DNA of 64,000 nt from Azolla caroliniana (lineage: Eukaryota > Polypodiophyta): NCBI GenBank assembly GCA_043228905.1, contig JBHGNT010000006.1, forward strand, positions 12,524,001 to 12,588,000, written 5' to 3'. Both the position numbers and the translations under genes were made by a program. Below the pieces are notes generated by a model. It was not told the DNA's origin and ran no database searches. It saw nothing but the letters and a program-made list of their open reading frames with translations. Each line of letters begins with the position of its first letter. Positions within the stretch are counted from its first letter, which is position 1. This document shows, in pieces, positions 56,098 through 64,000 of this stretch.

Positions 56098-56291
56098 TAG
56101 GCACAAAGAAACGTTTGTTTCTTAATAGCAACAGTTACAAATGACAACCAACAACTACTAAAGTTACAAAGTCACTTTATATAGTGACTATCCTAGGGCA
56201 ACTGCCCTTTATGCTATTTGCAGAAATAGCCCAAGCTTGGGCTTTCCAAAGGGACAGTGTGAATACGGCCATTATACACTCGTATTCTACA
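55969..56291 (-). repeat. 5' LTR of the minus-strand copia element
   Basis: 323 bp, TGTTGGGG...TTCTACA. In place of the GA tract of its partner it has a (CA)n tract at 56051-56094. Confidence 0.93.
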
Positions 56292-56369
56292 GTCTAGACT
56301 TCAAGCAGGTTGGAAAACTTTAATATGTTTGAGAATCAATGCAATCATAGTGATACTTGAGAATGGGAA

Positions 56370-56610
56370 GTGAGATTGATGTTAGTTAATGCAATGATAG
56401 TCCAAGGGTTGCTTTATGGAGTGGAAGTGTGGGGTGGTGCTATCTCACTTAGTGCATAGAATGAAATAACAAAAATCCAAAATTGTTCTTGAGTAGACAA
56501 TTGGAGGTGAGATCCACAACATCCTATCGTGTCATGTTATTAAAAAATAGGGAGTACACAAGTATATCACAAAAGTAAAGATTGCCAAAACAAACTTGGA
56601 ACATAGGATG
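56370..56610 (+). pseudogene. Fragment of another LINE, RT thumb region
   Basis: Plus-strand frame GLLYGVEVWGGAISLSA, stop, NEITKIQ, then after a frame change LFLSRQLEVRSTTSYRVMLL. This is the region that in the LINE at 46-48 kb reads SLMYASMVWAPGLPSFMW and LSRQLQSKSTIPHDII. It is a different family and truncated at both ends. Confidence 0.7.
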
Positions 56611-58031
56611 CAAGTTACAAAAAACTAACAAGAAACAAAATCTTCTCATATGGTTGGGTGTAGGTGCTTTAGATTGTGAAATGATTTAAAAGATGGGGAG
56701 TAAAATATCTATTGGAGCTCTCAGGTGATGCTATGAAATTTGTAATCATCCATCCAATATAATAAAGAGAAAGATAATATAGCAAAAAACATTAGAACGA
56801 AACCTAGAGGAATGGTCCAACATAGGTGAAGGCCTTTCTGCTATCTGTGAGGTGGATAACGGGCAATCTCGCTCATTGTGTTGTTTTCTTGACTCCGCCA
56901 TGGCATCACTTTTTTGGCAATAATCGATTAATGGATGCACTAAGGATGAAGTGGCAAGATGCCAAAATGTCAGAATTGGAATATTACATCACAAATGGTA
57001 GTTCCCCAATGTTGGTCCCAATACAAGGTAAAACTGCCAGAACATATCAACTGCATCTTACTACCCCCATGAACCTTGGCTCTTCGAGAACCTTAATACT
57101 TCTTCGAAGTTCACTAACACAAGTTCGGTGTTGGTAAGGTAGCATCATGACATCATCAACCCAATATAACGATATGCAAGGCATGGAATGAAAACCTAGT
57201 GGAACATGAATATCACTTTTCACATGCTCAACATGTAAGGTAATTCACAAGAAGTATGATGGCCATGATAATTTAAATATCATTCTCAAATCCCTACCAA
57301 GAAGGGTGAGCATATACATATGTGCGTGCATTATTCTTGCATAGAGTTTTCATTATGAAGTAGGAACTCCCCTTCTTAGGAAGATGATATGTATGGTAAA
57401 TACCATAGTAACATAAGTAGAACAAGTCCAAAGCGAAAATTAGCACAATGAAAGAGAAGAGTGCCAGTAGATAGCTTTAAAACCATTTAAAATGCATGGA
57501 CGGTTCTATGTAACATCGACACAATGAAAGAGTGACCAAGTACACACAAAAAGAATTTGATTTTTACTCAAAATTGTATCCATGACTCAATTAGAATAGG
57601 AAAATAAAATAGCCATGCATTTAAAACTTCAATTTGTAAGTCAAATGTTTCAAAGATAGTGAATTTCACATGATTTCCTAAATGGATGCATGGGCAAAAA
57701 GGTAAAAATAAACCTTCACCCTAAAGTTGTTGAAAAGTATGGATTAGATTAGCAAGCTCTCAGCAATTCAAACTCTAAAACATCTCATAAGGTACATAGA
57801 GTTGCTTCAGCTTCATTATTTAAAGTTGATTACAAATAATGCAATTTGCAAATCACCACAAAACCAGGTGGGCTCTTTTGAACATGGGCTTCTTAATTAA
57901 ATCAAGTGTGTCTATCTATATCTAACTTTGGCCCATACAAAGTTTGCAAGGTAGCAGATACATACTGTGTATGATGCAGTTATTCTTCTTATCTTTCAAC
58001 AATGAATTAGGAGTTAATCCTTCCTTCCTTC
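56611..58031. other. Intergenic region between the LINE fragment and the copper chaperone gene
   Basis: AT-rich. An open frame at 56826-57134 has no recognised domain and could be more of the LINE relic. The 3' UTR of the copper chaperone gene should lie at the right end, on the minus strand. Confidence 0.45.
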
Positions 58032-59828
58032 CTATGCCTTACCTTCAGCTGGCCAAAATGAAGTGGCTTTCCCTGTCTTAGTAACGGTAGAGAGGACATC
58101 GTCCGGCTTGATTTTACCCTTCACAGTGACTTTTTGTGAATCTAAATCGATGTTATAACTTTCTACACCTGCTATGACAAATCATGAGAGAGTGCAAATT
58201 CCAATCAACCTTAAAGGACAATCAAGTAATTGTCTCAACCCCTGAAAATGCATTCAAATATGACAAAAATTCCAACCATTTCCTGCACAATTTCAACGGT
58301 GGTAAAGCCACAAACTACGTAGAAAGCCTGAAAATCACTCAGAAAGCGTGAAAGAAATCCCACCCATTATTCCACCAACAAACTAAGTATAGAATGCAAT
58401 GAAAAGCACTAAAAAATGGTAAAGACCCCAACCATTTCCTACACAGTTACCAAGCTTCAGGCTAAAGCATTCAAGAAAGTAAGATTTCCCATCATGATTT
58501 CAACCTTAAGTGCAACGAATATATATAGAAATCTCTAGAAAATTACCCCCAAACACTTAGAATTTCAGAATAACAAACTAGGTAATTAAAAAAAAGATAG
58601 CTTCTCATTCTGAGCTCTTCGTTCTCAACAGCATTTTCATAATTCAACGAAAATGATACTAGAGAATTGATAATGGATCTCTCTCTCTCTCTCTATCAAG
58701 CATATAAATATAATGTTAAGAAAGATCAAGCATTTTTTTTCAATATCTGAGAATTGCGCATATTTTTATAGATTGATGTCAAAAGTCATACCTTCTAATC
58801 TACCAAGCACTCTCTTTACAGCTCCAACACAACTTTGGCAACTCATTGCAACTTTGAGCTCGACGGTCTGATAAAAAAGAAATCCACATATAGACATAGA
58901 TGTACTTAAATCACTTGATCCATTTGTTCTTTTGTTTAAGAAGGATGGCACAAGAGAAACATCTGTTGCATTCCGATTTTCTCCTATGCATCTTCAGGTT
59001 TCATTTTCAAAGCATAGATCCCAACTTGATCCAAGGTCATTGTAAAGCATTTATTCAAGAGAATATACCATATTTATCATTGTATGAATTAAATTCCATG
59101 TTCTTTTAGTGAAGGAGAAATGGTGCGAGTCAATTACAAATACACATCTATATCACTTTCTTTGAGGATAGGTTCATGTCATTGAGTGTAAGAATATATA
59201 CACAATATGTATAATATATATGTAATACCAGAATGCAGGAAAACAGTAGAAGGTTTAGATGAACTTCAGATCATGGTATTGATGCATGCCACTCAAATAT
59301 CAAGTAAATCAACCTGATCAGTAATTGTCAATACTTGTGGCTCTCTGTCAAGTTCATATTTCCCATACTATTCCCAGATTACAGAGACTATGAACGCTTC
59401 ATTTTCCCACATGGAAGAAACAAAAAGGATGGTTTCTCACAAAAAATCAATGCCACAAAAAATATGATTGCCGTACCAAAATCAAAGAGACGACCATATA
59501 TATTGGTTTCCTGTTTCCAAATGTATGGTTTCTTGGCAACAAAAAATAAATGGTTTTTTTTTGGCACAATAAAAGAGATAAATGTACAGATTGGTTTCTT
59601 TTCCACGAACAGACGAGACAAAATACAGCGTTTCTTATTAAATCCAAGAGAAGGGGTATGATAGTGATTCAGCAAAATCAAAGAGGCTAATAATGCATAT
59701 TCTTACTAAAACCTAAGATATATAGATATGCCAGAACATGAATGAAAGCCTGTTTCAAATATGTATGTTAAGACACGAAAGAGAAGCGATAAGAGGGAGG
59801 GAGGGAGAACCTGGCTAGTGGTCGCCAT
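58032..59828 (-). CDS. ATX1/CCH-type copper chaperone (HMA domain), three exons
   Basis: Three minus-strand exons join in frame to 76 residues: exon 1 59811-59828 (ATG, MATTSQ), exon 2 58792-58867, exon 3 58032-58168 ending in TAG. Intron 1 has donor GTTCTC and acceptor TTTTTTATCAG; intron 2 has GTATGA and CATAGCAG. The codon split between exons 2 and 3 gives Gly. The protein is a single heavy-metal-associated domain: [20 protein letters not shown] with the Cu(I)-binding MxCxxC motif, then [14 protein letters not shown] and [10 protein letters not shown], as in plant ATX1. Such cytosolic chaperones pass Cu(I) to P-type ATPases at the secretory pathway. It lacks the long plant-specific C-terminal tail of CCH, so ATX1 fits better. 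Intron 1 (943 bp) and intron 2 (623 bp) are AT-rich. No inactivating change is seen. Confidence 0.9.
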
Positions 59829-61622
59829 TGCTACAGTCTGTTCTTTTTCTGTTCGATGAATGGAAATTTGATCAATTGGAATGCAGAGGAATCTTTTATA
59901 TGAAGCAAAGTACTGGTAATCCTCCCCACCCAAAATAAAAAAAAGAGTCAAATTACATAAAGCATATGCGTAATTGTTCCTTGAAATCGTCAACAGGTCT
60001 GAGGATTCAAACCCTTTTACGCGTTCTAACAATCAATGACGTTCTCCTCTCCTTTTCTTCTGTAAAATGCATCCACGTTGGCTCCTTATCATGATATCAA
60101 TTTAAGATGATGCATATGTTCTCGCTCTCTATTACTTTCTTCTGTCTCTTCAACAAAACAAATTAAAATGTATCCATCCGTTCTCCTCCTCACGCCTAAG
60201 ATCTCTGACTTCTATGCCCTCCTCCTCTCCGATGCAATCATATGAAAACCAACCAAACAGGAACCAATCATCTGACACAGCAAAAAAAGCTCGACAAGAA
60301 ATCTGATCAATACACAACCAGAAGTGGGTCCAAAATAAAATTTGTCCAACCGCCTTTTGCCATACCAAATCATTGTAAACCGAACTTTTGTAATTAAATT
60401 AAAGAAACAACTTTCATACGATCTTCTCTTTGGCTCATTCACTATTGGCTGCATAATCCCATGTATATATAATTCATTCCCACAGATGTTATAGGGATAT
60501 GTGACGGATGTGTTGCCATTTTAGTACTCTCTTGGACCTCAAATGCAAGTCACTGCGTGCGTTTCTTCTGCTGCTAACATCAAAATCAGACTCATGTACA
60601 ACATAATCTACTGCTACTAATTCCTCATTGTTGTAACTTGTACCTACTAATATCGGTTTGGGCTTCTTTAAAAGTTATCTATGTCATTGTCTATAAGAAT
60701 TCCTTGCTGTAACGCTTTGTCCTTGTCAAATCTTTTTTGTATGGCAAAGGTTATGGGTACATTTGAGTTATTGTTGAGTTTAAACTTCCTTTAATTTGTA
60801 GATCTAACCAGAGAGAATTGAATTTGTTCACAATTACAATGAACAATGTATTCTCTCCTTCGCTCTTTCTATTGTGGGAATGTGACAATTCAAAGTTGTC
60901 AAAGCTTTTATAACGTGTATTATTGAAATGTGATCATTGTGTGTCGTAGCTTCCACTCTTTTGTATTGTGGAAATGTTACAATTCAAAGATGTCAAAACA
61001 TTTATAGCATGTATTGTTGAAATTGTCTATTGCTTTCACTCTTCGTATTGTGGAAATGTGACAATTCAAAAGTTAAACTTCGGATAGTGGCAAAGTCAAA
61101 GATGTACAATACATTTCCTTTTTAGAAGCAAACAACTAGTGTGCACAAACTCAAATTGAGATTGTGCACTCATTGCTAAACATGAAAACCATAGGTCAAG
61201 TATTGAACAGAAAATAATGTTGTTAAAAGCACAAGCTTTAAGATTGTTAAAAAAATAAAGGATGGCTTTTGAGAAAAACATGTGATGGTTTCTTGACCTA
61301 CTTGCTAGTGTGTACTTTCAAGGTTAAAACACCAATTAATATGTTGGGTTTCTTTTCTTTTCTTTTTTAACAATAAAACAACGAATTTAATGTGCAACAT
61401 TATGTTAATTGTTTCCCTATGCATTTGATTATTTTCCATCCACAAATCAAAGACAGTTATCATTTGAGCATATATTTATATCATCTCTTAACTATCCTCT
61501 CATTCCCAATACATTTATATTTCATGGGTATAAAGCCTTTCCATCAAAATTTTCTTGTTCTTAAATTTAGAATTGTACGGTGATGCCCACTAAGGTAGCA
61601 ATAAGCTTCTATTTTTTGTATT
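59829..61622. other. Upstream region of the copper chaperone gene and intergenic DNA
   Basis: Contains its promoter side on the minus strand. GTGGAAATGTGACAATTC-like repeats occur at 60875-61075 (three to four loose copies). No other gene is supported. Confidence 0.45.
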
Positions 61623-61929
61623 TTATAGAACCCCATTAAAGGAGCCCATCAAAAGGGCCATGGCACAAAGGGAGCTTGCAAAGGCCAAAACGCGAGGACA
61701 TGTCCACAAAGGAGATCTGAGAGGGCCCAACACATGAGGACGAACCAATGAAGGGCTGGCCATGAACACACCAAGGCTCGCAAACGGGCAAGGCCACGAA
61801 CGGATTAAGGCCCTAAACACACAACACAAGGGAACACCATACTTGACTACCGAGGTGGTTGATCAACGAGGACTTACCGAAGTTACGTGCATACATGTGC
61901 TACTTTAGTGGAACCACCAAGAACTTGAA
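61623..61929. other. GC-richer block, unassigned
   Basis: Contrasts in composition with its AT-rich surroundings (AAGGCCAAAACGCGAGGACATG and similar). No recognisable domain in any frame. Confidence 0.35.
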
Positions 61930-62195
61930 CCAGAGACGTTGGATGACTTGAAGGCTCTGTATAGTCGAAGGTAGATCAAATTCGAAGGCTTTGCAGAGTC
62001 AAAGGTAGATCAAAGTTGAAGGTAGATAAGAGTCAATGGCTCCATAGAGTTGAAGGTATATCAGAGGTGAATATAATTTAGAGTCAAAGATTAGTAAAAG
62101 TCAAATGTAACTCGGAGTCGACGGTAAGGCATAGTCGAAGACTCCATAGAGTTGAAGGTAGGTTAGAGTCGAAGGTATGTCATAGTCAAATTTGA
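61930..62195. repeat. Degenerate short tandem repeats (AGTCGAAGGTAGATCA type)
   Basis: At least a dozen imperfect copies of a roughly 15-bp word, with a larger period containing GGCTCCATAGAGTTGAAGGTA at about 62037 and 62140. Confidence 0.7.
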
Positions 62196-62977
62196 ACTAA
62201 AATTCCCCTCTTATATTCATGGTTCTTATTTCCCAAACAAGGAAAGCTATCCATCCTTTCTGAGCTCAAATGTTTAAAAACAAAGTTCATGATGCTCGAC
62301 CAAGAGAAACAATATTTGCTAGGGGATCTACACCACAAGTGCAAAAAATCAAGAATTGAAGCAACATATGCAAGAACTAGAGTTAGCATTGTTAATTGTG
62401 CAACTAGACGGACCACACATGTTGTTGCATGAATGCATGTGTGCGTGTGAACATGAAAGAGACCATTAGGGACTTGAACTAATGATGATGGATTTGGTCA
62501 AAGTCATCTAGGCCAAAGAGCTTATGGGATGTCACTTTCACACTTGTTTTCTCTTTGTAATCCTTTCTTAAGTATAAAAGAAAAGGTTTAGGTGACGTAG
62601 CCACTACGTTGTCATGAAGTGTGCATCACACACGTGTGGACAAACACTGAGCCTCTATTTGTAAGTTGCGAAGGAGTACATACCTGTTGATCATGGAGCT
62701 TGAACACATGACCACAAGGTCAAGAATGACTTGGTGTGATTGTCACGCACAATTTCATGTCTAGAGTTATATCAACATTTACCTTTTAAAGAGGAATGTG
62801 ATGCCCGCCAACAACAAGGCTCTAGTCCATCCAAGAACACAAGGTTAAAAGCCTTGCACTCTTCCATTTGAGCTAGGCCAATTTAGTTTGCATTGTTCAA
62901 TCTAAGCTAGATAGATTAGCTCCATTTCACTCTTAGAGTTAGATGACCATTTATGATTTAACAAAGCATGCCACACC

Positions 62978-63049
62978 CTTGACCATGGTGCTTGAACCAA
63001 TGACCACAAGGTTAAGAGCCTTGCGCTCTTTGATCTAAGCTAGGTCGAC
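62978..63049 (-). pseudogene. Best-preserved tRNA-Lys(CTT)-like unit
   Basis: 72 bp that can be read as a cloverleaf: anticodon stem CAAGG/CCTTG with loop CTCTTAA (anticodon CTT), T-arm TTGGTTCAAGC, acceptor stem with five of seven pairs. The D-arm (TAGCTTAGATCAAAGAGC) is irregular. Probably not a working tRNA. Confidence 0.7.
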
Positions 63050-63133
63050 TCGGTCCTTGGTTTTTAACTTCATTCATGGCATGCCACACCTGCCAACTAT
63101 GGGGCTCGAACCCATGACCATAGGCGTGCCATG

Positions 63134-63610
63134 TGTTGGCTGCCTTGGATGACCAAGTGGCAAAGGAAGAAAAGGGGGAAAAGACAAAGGAACGGTTACG
63201 ACGAGTGAAGAAGACAGGTGGACCGAAGTGTTGTAAAGAAGGCATAACAACTAAAGCATTCATGAGGGATAATGGTTCATGCGCCAAGCGTTACTGCCCA
63301 TGACCCTATATAAAGGGCACATGGAAAACCTGTAAAAATTGAATCATAATACTGTATGAAGAACTTTGGAATATAGATCTATTTTGCCTGGTTTCTGTGT
63401 CTCTATTCTGTGTTGAGTCATCATACTCTGTGTGTTAAGTACATTTGTGGTCGGCTATAGCCGTCTACATAATCTCCATGGTCTCCACGATCGAGATAGC
63501 AATTACGATTCTTGTATACACTTGTGCACTCCTTCCCTGACCACAATTCTCTTGAGCCGAACCCCGAAGGACCGAGGATTCAACACTGTGTTACCCTAAA
63601 CCGGTTAACA
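63134..63610 (+). repeat. LTR of the same Ty3 family as 34783-35343
   Basis: 477 bp, TGTTGGCTGCC...CCGGTTAACA, with TATATAAAGGGC at about 63306. It is preceded by GGCGTGCCATG, as at 34782 and 15655, and cuts a tRNA-Lys-like unit. Flanks show no short duplication. Confidence 0.85.
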
Positions 63611-64000
63611 AAGAGCCTTGTGCTCTTCCATTTGAGCTAGGTTGATTCGATGCTTGGCTCTTAAAAGATACATTTCATTCTAGATTTAGATGACCATTTG
63701 TGACATGCCAGACATGCTGACCATGGGGCTCGTACCCATGACCACAAGGTTACACGCCTTGCACTCGTCCATGTTAGGTAGATCGGCCCAATACTTGGTT
63801 ATTATCATTTTAGATTAATATGAGAAGCCACACCCACCGACCATGGGGCTCGAACCCATTAAAAGATACATTTCATTCTAGATTTAGATGACCATTAATG
63901 ATCCATTTCATTCTAAATCAGATTTAGTTGACCGTTCATGACATGCCACACCTGCTATCTTGGAGGATTTCGGCTACTGAGAGAGAAGTCCAACAAAAGC

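Larger units (their letters stand above)
45722..56291 (-). mobile_element. Ty1/copia element (minus strand) with a LINE inserted in its 3' LTR
   Basis: The right LTR (55969-56291) and the split left LTR (45722-45840 plus 50955-51196) bracket gag and pol in minus orientation. The flanks GTCTA at 45717-45721 and GTCTA at 56292-56296 form a perfect 5-bp target-site duplication, proving that both LTR halves and the LINE in between belong to one integrated unit. The LTRs differ at about nine positions of roughly 275 outside the microsatellite (counted by eye). Removing the LINE leaves an element of about 5.4 kb. Confidence 0.93.
62688..63990 (-). repeat. Tandem array of tRNA-Lys(CTT)-derived units
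   Basis: On the minus strand, pieces of a tRNA-Lys-like sequence recur with a period of about 140-170 bp: near 62690-62725, 62835-62880, 62978-63049, 63090-63115 plus 63611-63646 (split by an LTR), 63717-63786 and 63826-63857. Each head has an A-box-like TAGCTCAAATGG, the anticodon arm CAAGG-CTCTTAA-CCTTG in the better copies, and a B-box GGTTCGAGCCC. The heads are followed by a tail containing TGTGGCATGTCA and TCATCTAAATCTAGAATGAAATG. This is SINE-like architecture, but arranged in tandem. Confidence 0.8.

Noticed and set aside
56826-57134. 103-codon plus-strand frame as a gene
   Set aside because: Lies just behind a LINE fragment, no host-gene similarity recognised; possibly LINE-derived.
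62978-63049. Functional tRNA-Lys gene
   Set aside because: Irregular D-arm and two acceptor mismatches, and it is one member of a degenerate array.
1-64000. CRISPR arrays, bacterial operons, ribosome-binding sites or organelle genes
   Set aside because: Nothing of the kind is seen; the window is eukaryotic nuclear DNA with introns and LTR elements.

Overview
The window is nuclear DNA of a land plant. The three large intronless PLS-class PPR genes, the dense mixed Ty1/copia and Ty3 retrotransposons, an I/L1-like LINE and a compact three-exon ATX1-type copper chaperone gene fit a seed-free vascular plant (fern or homosporous lycophyte) best. That assignment is an inference from style; no organelle or rRNA marker is present.

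Layout. 1-22.1 kb is a retrotransposon nest: a minus-strand Ty3 gag fossil, the 3' end of a Ty1/copia element, then a Ty1/copia element (3516-17432) with nearly identical LTRs that lacks RT/RNase H and contains an almost complete Ty3 element (6283-16360). The Ty3 element carries a long third ORF behind integrase. Behind it lie minus-strand copia fossils (17.4-22.1 kb). 23.3-41.9 kb is the genic part: PPR gene 1 (+), PPR gene 2 (-) and PPR gene 3 (-), with 5, 9 and 11 PLS triplets. An inverted-repeat pair lies upstream of gene 2 and a second Ty3-family 3' end with its LTR sits at 33.7-35.3 kb. 43.8-44.2 kb holds a decayed Ty3 RT fragment. 45722-56291 is a minus-strand Ty1/copia element with a perfect 5-bp target-site duplication; its left LTR is split inside a GA microsatellite by a two-ORF LINE. 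58032-59828 (-) is a reconstructable copper chaperone gene (exons of 18, 76 and 137 nt that join in frame). 61.9-64 kb contains degenerate short repeats and a tandem array of tRNA-Lys(CTT)-derived units, one of which is broken by an LTR of the same family as the one at 34.8 kb.

Functionally, the likely host genes are the copper chaperone and the PPR genes (organelle RNA binding/editing class). All three PPR genes stop in or just after the E region without a DYW domain, in two cases through an apparent frameshift. Everything else is selfish DNA in various stages of decay. The most unusual signals are the age inversion between the two nested elements, the inverted piece of internal sequence inside the Ty3 3' LTR, the coiled-coil third ORF, the LINE lodged in a microsatellite, and the tRNA-Lys unit array.
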